Part shown: piece after piece, positions 8,053-16,699 of the stretch
Layout of the letters: each line of letters begins with the position of its first letter
Position numbering within the stretch: position 1 is the stretch's first letter
Assembly: GCA_050248275.1 (NCBI GenBank)
Contig: JBFWSR010000004.1
Location: 111,941-175,940, forward strand
Source of the DNA: CAILZL01 sp050248275
Lineage (GTDB): Bacteria > Pseudomonadota > Gammaproteobacteria > Steroidobacterales > Steroidobacteraceae
Direction of reading: 5' to 3'
DNA: 64,000 bases
Translations under genes and position numbers: made by a program
Notes under the pieces: model-generated
Database searches by the model: none
The model's input: the letters and a program-made list of their open reading frames with translations, nothing else
What the model was told of the DNA's origin: nothing

Positions 8053-9212
8053 CTGTGTATCTGGATTACGCCGCCAGCACGCCGGTCGATCCGCGGGTGG
8101 CGGCGCGCATGGCCGAGTGTTTGACCATGCCGGAACTGCAAGGCAATCCGGCTTCGCTGACGCATGCATATGGCCGCCAGCCGCGCGAGCTGATTGAACA
8201 GGCGCGGGTGCAGCTGGCACAGGCGTTAGGAGCCACGCCGGCCAGCATCGTCTGGACTTCCGGCGCCACCGAGTCGGACAACCTGGCCCTGTTCGGCGTG
8301 GCCAGGTTTCATGCTGATCGCGGCAGGCACATCATTTCGGCGCGCACCGAACACAAGGCCGTGCTGGAACCGCTCAAACGCCTGGAAAAACAGGGCTTCA
8401 AATTGACCTATCTGAAGCCCGACGGGCAGGGCATCGTACAGCCCGAGCAAGTGCATGCGGCCATCACGCCTGAAACCATGCTGGTATCGCTGATGCACGT
8501 CAACAATGAAACAGGCGTGATTCAGGATATCGCGGCTTTCGGACAAATATGTCGTGAGCGAGGCGTGCTGTTTCATGTGGATGCGGCACAAAGCGCCGGA
8601 CGTCTGGCGATCGACGTACAGCAGATGGGGGTCGATCTGCTGTCCTGTACGGCGCACAAAATTTATGGTCCCAAGGGCATCGGCGCGCTGTATGTGCGTC
8701 GCCAGCCCATGTTGGGCATCGAACCCATGATCATCGGTGGCGGACATGAGTTCGGTTTGCGCGCCGGCACGCTGGCGACACATCAGATCGTCGGTTTCGG
8801 ACTGGCCATGCAATTGGCGGTCGCGGAGCGGGATGCGGACAACACCCACATTCAGGCGTTGCGGGAACGATTGTGGCAGGGCCTGCAGGCAATGGGACGC
8901 GTCGAACTCAATGGGCATGTCACGCAGCGCGTTTCCGGCATCCTGAACGTCGCCTTTCATGGTGTGGAGGGCGAAAGCCTGTTGTTCGCCCTGCAGGAGC
9001 TGGCGATCTCGGCAGGGGCGGCCTGTTCCACCGGCTCGGATGAAGCTTCGTATGTGCTGCGTGCGCTGGGTCGCAGCGATCAACTGGCGCAGAGCTCCTT
9101 GCGGTTCAGTCTGGGCCGGTTCAGCACGGCCGAAGAAATTGACACGGCATTGCAGATCATTGGCCATGAACTGCCGCGCCTGCGCGCTCTGGCGCCGCAA
9201 GAACTGACATGA
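8049..9212 (+). CDS. iscS: Cysteine desulfurase IscS
   Basis: A 387-residue class V PLP enzyme that removes sulfur from cysteine for Fe-S clusters and thiolated tRNA. Visible are MTVYLDYAASTPVDPRV, the cofactor region SGATESDNLA, the histidine of ARTEHKAVLEP (H102), the Schiff-base K204 in LSCTAHKIYGPKG, and the active cysteine C326 in SAGAACSTGSDEASYVLRALG; the loop is the same length as in E. coli IscS. The C-terminus lacks the usual long tail. It overlaps trmJ by 4 bp and its own stop overlaps the next gene. No iscR, hscBA or fdx follows in this window. Confidence 0.95.
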   Translation: MTVYLDYAASTPVDPRVAARMAECLTMPELQGNPASLTHAYGRQPRELIEQARVQLAQALGATPASIVWTSGATESDNLALFGVARFHADRGRHIISARTEHKAVLEPLKRLEKQGFKLTYLKPDGQGIVQPEQVHAAITPETMLVSLMHVNNETGVIQDIAAFGQICRERGVLFHVDAAQSAGRLAIDVQQMGVDLLSCTAHKIYGPKGIGALYVRRQPMLGIEPMIIGGGHEFGLRAGTLATHQIVGFGLAMQLAVAERDADNTHIQALRERLWQGLQAMGRVELNGHVTQRVSGILNVAFHGVEGESLLFALQELAISAGAACSTGSDEASYVLRALGRSDQLAQSSLRFSLGRFSTAEEIDTALQIIGHELPRLRALAPQELT

Positions 9213-9628
9213 CCGCAGCAGCGATCAATGTGGTCGGGGAGTTTGAATATTCTCCTCGTGTACGGCAGTTGTTTGCGCATCTGATGCATGCCGGTTCGTT
9301 GCCGTCGCAACCAGGGATGCTTGTTGCGCAGGCGGGCACCATTGCCCAGGGCGCGAGCGTCCGCCTGTGGTTGCAGGAACAACAGGAGCGGGTGCTGACG
9401 GCGCGTTATCAGGCCTATGGCTGTCCGCATTTTCTGGCGGCCTGTGAATCGCTGGCATCCTGGCTGGAAGGGCGCAGCCGCGCCGAGCTCGATCAATGGC
9501 AATGGCGTGTACTGGAAGTCGAGTTACAGATGCCGGCCAGCAAGCGGACGCGCCTGCTGTTGCTGGAAGATGTGTTGCAGCAGCTCAGGACAGACTGGGA
9601 TCGAACGCGTTCACAGGCCCTGGTGTGA
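9209..9628 (+). CDS. Divergent IscU/NifU-N-like protein lacking most cluster ligands
   Basis: A 139-residue protein overlapping the iscS stop by 4 bp, in the position of iscU. It resembles the IscU fold in order: FEYSPRVRQLFAHLMHAGSL (IscU: YSEKVIDHYENPRNVGS), RYQAYGCPHFLAACESLASWLEGRS (IscU: RFKTYGCGSAIASSSLVTEWVKGKS) and a C-terminal LLLLEDVLQQLR. Of the three IscU cysteines only the one in YGC (C72) is kept. The CGD motif (cysteine plus aspartate) is replaced by AQGAS, and the HCSIL histidine-cysteine pair by TRLLL. A standard [2Fe-2S] scaffold role is therefore doubtful; it may be a sulfur acceptor or IscS partner. That role is inference. Confidence 0.75.
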   Translation: MTAAAINVVGEFEYSPRVRQLFAHLMHAGSLPSQPGMLVAQAGTIAQGASVRLWLQEQQERVLTARYQAYGCPHFLAACESLASWLEGRSRAELDQWQWRVLEVELQMPASKRTRLLLLEDVLQQLRTDWDRTRSQALV

Positions 9629-9714
9629 ACGCCGAGGTTGCGATATGACGGAATCAGTAGTAAGAGTAGCGGCAGGTATTCCATCACTGGCATGTCGCTT
9701 CAGATCAACCCGCT

Positions 9715-10038
9715 ATGTCCATTTTGCTGACCGCCGCCGCTGCTGACCGTATCAAGAATTTCCTGAATCACCGTGGGCATGGTGTGGGTTTGCGGCTGGG
9801 TATCAAAAAGACCGGTTGTTCGGGCTTTGCCTATGTGGTCAATTATGCTGATGAGATCAAGGATGTCGACGTCGTGTTTGAGCAACAGGGTGTCAAGGTG
9901 ATCGTGGACAAGGACAGCCTTGGCTATATCGACGGTACCGAAGTGGATTTCGTACGGCAGGGGCTGAATGAAGCTTTCAAGTTCCGCAATCCCAATGTGA
10001 AAGGGGAATGCGGCTGCGGCGAGAGCTTTACGGTCTGA
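9715..10038 (+). CDS. iscA: Iron-sulfur cluster assembly protein IscA
   Basis: A 107-residue A-type carrier. The three conserved cysteines are present: C35 in KKTGCSGFAYVVNY, and C99 and C101 in KGECGCGESFTV. The body (FVRQGLNEAFKFRNPNVKGECGCGESF) is closest to IscA rather than ErpA. It lies 86 bp after the IscU-like gene on the same strand, completing an abbreviated isc cluster (iscS, IscU-like, iscA). A-type carriers pass clusters or iron to apo-proteins. Confidence 0.92.
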   Translation: MSILLTAAAADRIKNFLNHRGHGVGLRLGIKKTGCSGFAYVVNYADEIKDVDVVFEQQGVKVIVDKDSLGYIDGTEVDFVRQGLNEAFKFRNPNVKGECGCGESFTV

Positions 10039-10095
10039 GCGCCTCTGCAGGTTTGCCCGGTAACGATTTCTAAACCCTCGTTTCAGCTCATTTTC

Positions 10096-10124
10096 TTGCT
10101 GGTATCCGGTTCGGCCGGTACACT
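10096..10124 (+). promoter_or_regulatory. Predicted sigma70 promoter for ndk
   Basis: TTGCTG (10096-10101) and TACACT (10119-10124) are separated by 17 bp in the intergenic space between iscA and ndk, about 100 bp before the ndk start. This is a reasonable -35/-10 pair; no start site is demonstrated. Confidence 0.35.
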
Positions 10125-10225
10125 CCGCGCCTCCCATTCGCTGCCGCCAGACATTTGCAGGTCTGACGGTCTTTATCTATTGGTTGCAACATTCAAGATT
10201 GGCTCTCAGGCCCGAGGTTGATTTC

Positions 10226-10654
10226 ATGGCGATTGAACGTACTTTTTCGATTGTTAAACCCGATGGTGTCCGCAAGAACCTGATCGGCGCTGTTCTGCAG
10301 CGCTTTGAACAGGCCGGTTTGCGTATCATTGCCGCGCGCATGGTCAACCTGAGCCAGGCACAGGCTGAAGGCTTTTATGCCGTGCATCGTGAACGGCCGT
10401 TCTTCAAGGACCTGGTCAAGTACATGACTTCAGGTCCAGTGGTCATCCAGGTGCTGGAAGGCGAAAACGCCGTTGCCAGAAATCGCGAACTGATGGGCGC
10501 TACCGATCCGAAGAAGGCTGCGCCGGGCACCATTCGCGCGGATTTCGCCAGCAGCATCGAAGAAAATGTGGTGCATGGCTCCGACAGCCAGGAAAACGCT
10601 GCGATTGAAATTGCATTCTTTTTCGCCGGTTCCGATCTGTGTCCGCGCGTTTGA
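10226..10654 (+). CDS. ndk: Nucleoside diphosphate kinase
   Basis: A 142-residue enzyme that equilibrates nucleoside di- and triphosphates. It has the family start MAIERTFSIVKPDGVRKNLIG, GAVLQRFEQAGLRI, the substrate loop GATDPKKAAPGTIRADF and the phosphorylated histidine in NVVHGSDS. The start was placed at ATG 10226; the frame opens 14 codons earlier without homology. It is followed 15 bp later by rlmN, a common ndk-rlmN-pilF order in gammaproteobacteria. Confidence 0.97.
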   Translation: MAIERTFSIVKPDGVRKNLIGAVLQRFEQAGLRIIAARMVNLSQAQAEGFYAVHRERPFFKDLVKYMTSGPVVIQVLEGENAVARNRELMGATDPKKAAPGTIRADFASSIEENVVHGSDSQENAAIEIAFFFAGSDLCPRV

Positions 10655-10669
10655 GCAGCATCTGACTGC

Positions 10670-11827
10670 ATGACCCAGATAGCCGACAATGTTGCTCCGG
10701 TCGAACGCGTGAACCTGTTGGGGCTCACGCGCAGCGAGCTGGAAGCATTCGTCAGCGATATGGGTGAAAAGCCGTTCCGCGCGCGTCAGCTGATGAAATG
10801 GCTGTACAAGCGCGCAGTCGGCGACTTTGACGAAATGACCGATCTGGCCAAGGCTTTTCGTGAGCGTCTCAAGCTCATCGCCGAAGTGCGGGTGCCATCG
10901 GTCAAGCTCTGCCAGCATTCCAGCGATGGTACCCGCAAGTGGCTGTTAAATGTGGATCGCGGCCTCAGCTCTGTTCCACAAGCCATTGAAATGGTTTATA
11001 TCCCTGAACCGGGGCGTGGCACGCTCTGTATTTCCAGTCAGGTCGGCTGCGCCATGGATTGCAGTTTCTGCTCCACGGCTCAACAGGGCTTCAATCGCAA
11101 TCTGTCTGCGGCGGAAATCGTCGGTCAGGTGTGGCTGGCCAATCGCGAATTACGCGGCGATCAGCCGGCGTCGAACGACACCGCCGAACGATTGATTACC
11201 AATGTGGTGTTCATGGGCATGGGCGAACCCTTGGCCAACTATCGTAATGTCGTGCCGGCCGCTGAAATCCTGATGGACGATCTGGGCTTCGACATTTCCC
11301 GGCGTCGGGTCACCGTCAGCACTTCCGGACTGGTGCCGCAGATGCTCAAGCTGGCGGAAGAAACCAATTGTGCGCTGGCGGTGTCATTGCATGCGCCCAA
11401 CGATGCCTTGCGCGATGAGCTGGTGCCGATCAATCGCAAGCATAAAATTGCCGAACTGCTTGATGCCTGCTGGTACTACCTGCAGCGTCAGAATGCCCGT
11501 AGCATCACCTTTGAATACGTCATGCTGGATGGTATCAACGACCGGTTGGAACACGCACGCGAGCTGGCGAGCCTGCTCAAGCACAAACCTGCCAAGGTCA
11601 ATCTGATTCCCTTCAATCCCTTCCCGGAAACGCGTTACCAGCGTTCGCCGGCTGAAGTGATTTCCCGTTTTCGTGATTACCTGAATGCTCATGGCGTGAT
11701 TGCGACCACCCGCCGCACGCGCGGCGACGATATTGATGCCGCCTGTGGCCAGTTGGTGGGCCGTGTCCAGAATCGCACCACCGTGCGTCTGGGTTCCAAA
11801 CTCATTTCAGTAACGGCACAGACATGA
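10670..11827 (+). CDS. rlmN: Dual-specificity RNA methyltransferase RlmN
   Basis: A 385-residue radical SAM enzyme that makes 2-methyladenosine at A2503 of 23S rRNA and A37 of some tRNAs. The CxxxCxxC cluster motif is at C127, C131 and C134 (GCAMDCSFCSTAQQGF), and the second catalytic cysteine is in DIDAACGQL near the C-terminus. NVVFMGMGEPLANY and RRVTVSTSGLVP are typical. The stop overlaps the pilF start by 4 bp. Confidence 0.97.
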   Translation: MTQIADNVAPVERVNLLGLTRSELEAFVSDMGEKPFRARQLMKWLYKRAVGDFDEMTDLAKAFRERLKLIAEVRVPSVKLCQHSSDGTRKWLLNVDRGLSSVPQAIEMVYIPEPGRGTLCISSQVGCAMDCSFCSTAQQGFNRNLSAAEIVGQVWLANRELRGDQPASNDTAERLITNVVFMGMGEPLANYRNVVPAAEILMDDLGFDISRRRVTVSTSGLVPQMLKLAEETNCALAVSLHAPNDALRDELVPINRKHKIAELLDACWYYLQRQNARSITFEYVMLDGINDRLEHARELASLLKHKPAKVNLIPFNPFPETRYQRSPAEVISRFRDYLNAHGVIATTRRTRGDDIDAACGQLVGRVQNRTTVRLGSKLISVTAQT

Positions 11828-12600
11828 ATTACATGACCGCAGGCAAATGGCTGGTGTTGAGTCTTCTGTCAGGTTTAATAGCTGCCTGTGTCAGCTCGGG
11901 CACCGGACTTGGCAATAAAGATATGGAATCTGCCGCCGCCTATAACCTGCAACTGGGCATTGATTATTTCCGTCAGGGCAATCTGTCCGAGGCCAAGGAA
12001 AAGCTGGATCGTTCACTGGAGCAGAACCCCCGGAATACCCAAGCCTATGTCGCTTCCGGCATGCTTTACGACCGACTGGGTGAGCCACGCAAGGCAGATC
12101 GCTACTTCGCCAAAGCGGTTTCAATGGAACCTGAAAATGCTGAAGTAATAAATAGTTACGCGGTATTTTTGTGCCGTAAGGGCGATTATGCCAAGGGCGA
12201 ACAAATGGCGTTGCAGGCGGCTGCCAACCCTCTGTACAAGACGCCCGAAGCGGCTTATTTGAATGCCGGCAATTGCGCGCTGGATGCAGGTCGCAACGTC
12301 AATGCCGAAGAACATTTTCGCCGCGCCTTGTCATTGCGGCCCAATTTTGCAGCAGCCTTGTTGCAAATGGCAGAACTGGAATTCAACGCAGGCAACTATC
12401 TGCCATCACGCGGCTTTCTGGAACGCTTCCAACAGGTTTCCAAGCCCACTGCGGCGTCTTTATGGCTGCTGGTCAGAGTGGAATATGCATTGGGTAACAG
12501 CGGATTATCGGCGGATTATGCGCGTCGATTGAAGGAAGATTTCCCCACCTCGCTTGAGACCAAGGCGCTGCTTGAGTTAGAGAAAAGAAAGCAATCCTGA
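11824..12600 (+). CDS. pilF: Type IV pilus biogenesis/stability lipoprotein PilF (PilW)
   Basis: A 258-residue outer-membrane lipoprotein with a lipobox (LIAAC, C22) and at least five TPR-type repeats, for example AYNLQLGIDYFRQGNLSEAKEKL, AYVASGMLYDRLGEPRKADRYF and AAYLNAGNCALDAGRNVNAEEHF (each segment about 34 residues apart). PilF/PilW pilots the PilQ secretin to the outer membrane. It lies between rlmN and rodZ, the conserved location. The pilin machinery itself is not in this window. Confidence 0.92.
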   Translation: MNYMTAGKWLVLSLLSGLIAACVSSGTGLGNKDMESAAAYNLQLGIDYFRQGNLSEAKEKLDRSLEQNPRNTQAYVASGMLYDRLGEPRKADRYFAKAVSMEPENAEVINSYAVFLCRKGDYAKGEQMALQAAANPLYKTPEAAYLNAGNCALDAGRNVNAEEHFRRALSLRPNFAAALLQMAELEFNAGNYLPSRGFLERFQQVSKPTAASLWLLVRVEYALGNSGLSADYARRLKEDFPTSLETKALLELEKRKQS

Positions 12601-12602
12601 TC

Positions 12603-13391
12603 ATGAATACTCCATCAGAACACAGCAGTGCCGCCACGCCAGGCGAACAGCTGAAGCAGGCGCGTGAACAAGCTGGCCTGTCAATCGAGCTGGTGGCCAG
12701 AAATTTGTTTCTGGATGTCCAGGCTATTCAGGCCATGGAATCCAATCGTTTCAAAGAATTGGGTGCGCCTGTTTATGCTAAAGGTTATCTGCGTAAATAT
12801 GTTCGCTTGCTCGGTTTGACGGAAGAGGATGTATTGCAGCGCTATCAATCACTAAGCGATGCACCAGTGGTGGCCGATCCGATTCCCGTAGCCATGGGGT
12901 CGGTGCCGGAATCGCGCCGACCTTTGCCGCGCTGGATACTGTGGGTGGTGATTGCGCTCATCGTGCTGGCTGCCCTTGCAACCCTGTGGAACCTGCGCAG
13001 TCCATCTACTGGAACCAGCAAGCAGGCGTTGGTGATCAGTCAGCCATTCAACGAGCCTGATGCATCGATCACAGCAGGCAGCAATACAGTGGCACCGGAA
13101 TCAACCGCCGTTGCTGTAAACAATGCGACCGGAACGCTGAACTTGCGCTTCCAGTTTTCAGGCGATTCCTGGGTGGAAGTGTATGACGCCAGCAATCAGC
13201 AGGTGTTATACGACATGGGAGCCGCCAACAGCACCCGTGAAATCACTGCCGTTGCGCCTCTGCGAGTGCTGCTGGGTGCGGCGGGGGCGGTCAAGATGCA
13301 GGTGAACTCACAGGATGTCGTGGTGCCGTCCACGGACGTTGAATCGGGCGTGGCACACTTTGTCGTGAACGCCGGTGGCGCGATCGAATAA
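12603..13391 (+). CDS. rodZ: Cytoskeleton protein RodZ
   Basis: A 262-residue bitopic membrane protein: a cytoplasmic helix-turn-helix (GEQLKQAREQAGLSIELVAR through YAKGYLRKYVRLLGL, about 14-90), a membrane segment at about 117-134 (WILWVVIALIVLAALATLW), and a periplasmic DUF4115 domain (LRFQFSGDSWVEVYDASN, then LRVLLGAAGAVKMQVN). RodZ links MreB to the elongation machinery and sets cell width. In many relatives ispG sits between rodZ and hisS; here hisS follows directly after 39 bp. Confidence 0.93.
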   Translation: MNTPSEHSSAATPGEQLKQAREQAGLSIELVARNLFLDVQAIQAMESNRFKELGAPVYAKGYLRKYVRLLGLTEEDVLQRYQSLSDAPVVADPIPVAMGSVPESRRPLPRWILWVVIALIVLAALATLWNLRSPSTGTSKQALVISQPFNEPDASITAGSNTVAPESTAVAVNNATGTLNLRFQFSGDSWVEVYDASNQQVLYDMGAANSTREITAVAPLRVLLGAAGAVKMQVNSQDVVVPSTDVESGVAHFVVNAGGAIE

Positions 13392-13430
13392 ACGCCGGCA
13401 TTTGTTGAGCCGGATTTCTGGAGTCAGTGT

Positions 13431-14717
13431 TTGAGTACCGAAGCGAAGCTGCAACCCATCCGGGGCATGAACGATATCCTGCCGGCGGAGATTGCATACT
13501 GGCAGCACCTCGAGTCCACCGCGCGACAACTGTTTGTCGAATATGGCTTCCAGGAAATCCGCATCCCCATCGTTGAGCATACCGGCCTGTTCAAACGCTC
13601 CATCGGCGAACTGACCGATATTGTCGAAAAGGAGATGTATACCTTCGACGATCGTAGCGGCGATTCGCTGACCTTGCGTCCCGAAGCCACCGCCGGTCTG
13701 GTGCGCGCCATGATCTCCAATGGTTTGCTGCACAACCAGCGTCAGAAGGTCTGGACCAACGGTCCGATGTTCCGTCATGAGCGTCCACAAAAAGGTCGCT
13801 ATCGTCAGTTCCATCAAATTGACGTCGAGGCTTTCGGTTATGCGGGCCCCGATCTGGATGCCGAGCTGATCCTGATGACGGCGCGCTTGTGGCAGCGTCT
13901 GGGCATCCAGCGCCTGACCCTGAACATCAATTCTCTGGGCACGCCGCAGGCGCGGCAGGCATACCGAGACGTTCTGCGTCAGTATTTCAGCGCCCACAAG
14001 GACCAGCTGGATGAAGACAGTCTGCGGCGTCTGGACGGTAATCCGCTGCGTATTCTCGATACCAAGAATCCGGCCTTGGCGGAACTGGTAGCCAATGCAC
14101 CATTGCTCACGGATTACCTGGACGAAGAATCGACTGCGCACTTCAGGACATTGCGTCATCACCTTGATGCCGTGGGCATCAGCTATGTGGTGAATCCGCG
14201 TCTGGTGCGCGGTCTGGATTACTACACCCGCACAGTATTCGAGTGGGTGACCACCGAGCTGGGCTCGCAGGATGCAGTGTGTTCCGGTGGTCGCTATGAT
14301 GGCCTGGTTGCGCAGTTGGGCGGCGAGCCCACGCCGGCCATGGGCTGGGCACTGGGTGAAGAACGCATCATTGGCCTGATGCAGGCGCAGGGCATTCAGG
14401 TACAGGGTGCTCAGCCTGATGTCTATGTCGTACTGGCGGGTGAGCGTGCCGAAGCGGCGGGTCTGGCGTTGGTGGAAACTCTGCGCAATCAGTTGAGCGG
14501 TTGCCGTATCGAAACCAATTGCGGCGGCGGCAGTTTCAAGTCGCAGTTGAAGCGGGCCGACAAGAGCAATGCCCGCTATGCCGTGATCCTGGGCGATAGT
14601 GAAACCGAACAGCAAATGGCTGGTCTCAAGAACCTGCGCAGCGAAGAACCGCAAGTACAAGTTGCATGGAACCAGTTGGCGGGCGAATTGCAGCGTCGTT
14701 TGACGCCGGCTTTTTAA
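13431..14717 (+). CDS. hisS: Histidine--tRNA ligase
   Basis: A 428-residue class II synthetase. It has the N-terminal IRGMNDILP, motif 2 region FRHERPQKGRYRQFHQIDVE, the histidine-binding RGLDYYTRTVFEW and motif 3 AMGWALGEERI, with an anticodon-binding C-terminal domain. The start is an unusual TTG at 13431, supported by GGAG nine bases upstream and by homology beginning at STEAKLQPIRGMNDILP. Length is normal. Confidence 0.96.
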   Translation: MSTEAKLQPIRGMNDILPAEIAYWQHLESTARQLFVEYGFQEIRIPIVEHTGLFKRSIGELTDIVEKEMYTFDDRSGDSLTLRPEATAGLVRAMISNGLLHNQRQKVWTNGPMFRHERPQKGRYRQFHQIDVEAFGYAGPDLDAELILMTARLWQRLGIQRLTLNINSLGTPQARQAYRDVLRQYFSAHKDQLDEDSLRRLDGNPLRILDTKNPALAELVANAPLLTDYLDEESTAHFRTLRHHLDAVGISYVVNPRLVRGLDYYTRTVFEWVTTELGSQDAVCSGGRYDGLVAQLGGEPTPAMGWALGEERIIGLMQAQGIQVQGAQPDVYVVLAGERAEAAGLALVETLRNQLSGCRIETNCGGGSFKSQLKRADKSNARYAVILGDSETEQQMAGLKNLRSEEPQVQVAWNQLAGELQRRLTPAF

Positions 14718-14776
14718 GCCGATCCGGATAATGACTGACGGTCGGTCGGATTGAATCCGGCTATAGATAACTACAT

Positions 14777-14794
14777 GTCGGGCTGAAGCCCGAC
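14777..14794. repeat. Small palindrome (GTCGGGCT/AGCCCGAC)
   Basis: An 8-bp perfect stem with a GA loop, followed by CTACA, between hisS and yfgM. Similar CCTAC-ended hairpins occur near 30424 and 34379, suggesting a dispersed REP-like family. Confidence 0.55.
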
Positions 14795-14818
14795 CTACAT
14801 GAGATAGAGCAGAAGGGC

Positions 14819-15496
14819 ATGGTTGACGAATATCTGACGGACGATGAACAGGCCGAGGCACTCAAAACCTGGTGGCGTGAAAACTGGGCATGGGTGCTGT
14901 CCGGCGTGGCAGTGGGATTGGGTCTGCTGGGCGGCTGGCAGTACTACCAGCGTTACAGGGTGCAGCGCGCCGAAACCGCGGCACAGGTGCTGGATCAGTT
15001 CACTGCGGCCCAGACCAGCGATAAAACCAGGGCCGAGACGTTGTTCAAGGAGCTGACCGATAAATATGCCGCCACGCCTTATGCGATGCAGGCGCAGTTG
15101 ATGCAGGCGCAGGATGCCGTGTCGGCCAATGATTTCGCACGTGCCGAAACTGCTTTGCGCGCCGTGATGGCCAACAGCAAGGATCCGGAACTGGCGCAGA
15201 TCGCCAGACTGCGGCTGGCGCGCGTGCTGATCGAACAGGGCAAACCGGACGACGCGCTGGCCTTGCTGGATACGAGTAAAGCCGGCGCCTTTGTTGCGCA
15301 GGTTCATGAGATCCGCGGCGATGCCCTGTATGCCAAGCAGGATATGGGTGGCGCCCGCACCGAATACGAGACGGCATTGGCCGCTTACCAAACCGACAGG
15401 GGTGTGGATGTTTCGTTGCTGGAACTCAAGTTGCAGGACCTGGGCGGTGCGGCGCAGGTTGCCGCCATGGTGACGGATAAAGCGAGCGCACCATGA
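14819..15496 (+). CDS. yfgM: YfgM-family tetratricopeptide membrane protein
   Basis: A 225-residue protein with a short cytoplasmic N-terminus (YLTDDEQAEALKTWWRENW), one membrane segment at about 24-44 (VLSGVAVGLGLLGGWQYY) and a periplasmic TPR-like region. This is the YfgM family (TPR_21), an ancillary subunit found with SecYEG and the chaperone PpiD that helps proteins emerge into the periplasm. It lies between hisS and bamB, the conserved position, and overlaps bamB by 4 bp. Confidence 0.9.
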   Translation: MVDEYLTDDEQAEALKTWWRENWAWVLSGVAVGLGLLGGWQYYQRYRVQRAETAAQVLDQFTAAQTSDKTRAETLFKELTDKYAATPYAMQAQLMQAQDAVSANDFARAETALRAVMANSKDPELAQIARLRLARVLIEQGKPDDALALLDTSKAGAFVAQVHEIRGDALYAKQDMGGARTEYETALAAYQTDRGVDVSLLELKLQDLGGAAQVAAMVTDKASAP

Positions 15497-16641
15497 ACTG
15501 GTCCAAGCTGACGCTGATGGCGATGAGCGGCTTGGTACTGGCGGCCTGCGATAACAGCAAGGCGGTCGATCCGCCTGCCGAACTGGTGGACATCAAGCCC
15601 GTACTGCAGATCAAGCAATTGTGGAGCGACAGTCTGGGCGGGGATGCCAAACGACTGCGTCTGGGATTGCAGCCCGCCATCGTCAATGGCGTTGCGTATG
15701 CTGCCTCTCACGATGGTGATGTGCTGGCGTTGACGGCAGATCATGGCAAGCGTCTGTGGCGCGTCAAGACCAAACTGGAACTGTCGGCCGGTCCTGCTGT
15801 GGCGGAAGGGCTGGTGGTGGTCGGCAGCAGCAATGGTGAACTGGTTGCGCTGGAAGCCGACAGCGGCAAGCAGCGCTGGCGTCATCAGTTGTCCGGCGAA
15901 ATGCTTTCCAAGGCGCTGGTCGGCAAAGGGATGGTCATTGCCCGCACAGTGGATGGTCGTTTGCAGGCCTTGAATGCCAGCGATGGCTCGCCGCGCTGGA
16001 ACTTTGAAGAAACCGTGCCCAAGCTGAGTTTGCGCGGCACAGCCGTGCCCATTCTCGCCGGCGATACCGTGATTGCCGGATTCGATAACGGCAAACTGGT
16101 GGCGCTGGATATAAACAACGGCGACATTCTGTGGAATGTCACCATCGATTCGCCGGCCGGGCGTACCGAACTGGATCGTCTCGCGGACATCGATGCGCCT
16201 GCCGCAGTGGCGGGTCGCGATGTATTCGTGGCCGGTTTTCAGGGACGTGTGGCCATGCTCGATCTGGACAACGGCCAGATCTGGTGGGCCAAGGATGCAT
16301 CCAGTTATCGCGGCTTCGGTCTGGATGAACGCATGCTGTATCTCACCAATGCCAATGGCCTGATCACGGCCATGCGACGCACCGACGGCAACCAGCAATG
16401 GGAACAGGCATCGCTGCGTCAGCGCAGCCTGACTGCGCCTGCCGTAGCGGGTGATTCACTGGTGGTCGGTGACTATGAAGGCTATGTGCATTGGCTGAGC
16501 GCTGCCGATGGCTCGGTGCAGGCGCGCGCCAAGACCGATGGCGAACGTATCACCAATACGCCGGTGGTGGCTGACGGCCGCGTCTATGTGCAGACCGATG
16601 GCGGCAAATTGATTGCGTTTGAAACCAAGCCGAAAGGCTGA
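15493..16641 (+). CDS. bamB: Outer membrane assembly factor BamB
   Basis: A 382-residue lipoprotein with lipobox LAAC (C19) and an eight-bladed PQQ-type beta-propeller; recurring blade motifs include DGDVLALTADHGKRLWR, NGELVALEADSGKQRWR and NGKLVALDINNGDILWN. BamB is an accessory lipoprotein of the BAM complex that inserts beta-barrel proteins into the outer membrane. It overlaps the end of yfgM and precedes der, the usual order. Confidence 0.95.
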   Translation: MNWSKLTLMAMSGLVLAACDNSKAVDPPAELVDIKPVLQIKQLWSDSLGGDAKRLRLGLQPAIVNGVAYAASHDGDVLALTADHGKRLWRVKTKLELSAGPAVAEGLVVVGSSNGELVALEADSGKQRWRHQLSGEMLSKALVGKGMVIARTVDGRLQALNASDGSPRWNFEETVPKLSLRGTAVPILAGDTVIAGFDNGKLVALDINNGDILWNVTIDSPAGRTELDRLADIDAPAAVAGRDVFVAGFQGRVAMLDLDNGQIWWAKDASSYRGFGLDERMLYLTNANGLITAMRRTDGNQQWEQASLRQRSLTAPAVAGDSLVVGDYEGYVHWLSAADGSVQARAKTDGERITNTPVVADGRVYVQTDGGKLIAFETKPKG

Positions 16642-16655
16642 CTCTTGAGAGGCCG

Positions 16656-16692
16656 TAAGCCGCAGGCCGGGAAGCACCCAGCCTGCGGCTTA
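16656..16692. repeat. Strong hairpin between bamB and der
   Basis: A perfect 12-bp stem, TAAGCCGCAGGC and GCCTGCGGCTTA, with a 13-base loop. It ends only 7 bases before the der ATG. It could be a terminator-like or REP-type element, or an RNA structure that affects der translation; there is no long T run. Confidence 0.6.
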
Positions 16693-16699
16693 AAACATC

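Noticed and set aside
13308..14861. 517-codon antisense frame over hisS
   Set aside because: Same reasoning: the plus strand encodes an intact histidyl-tRNA synthetase.
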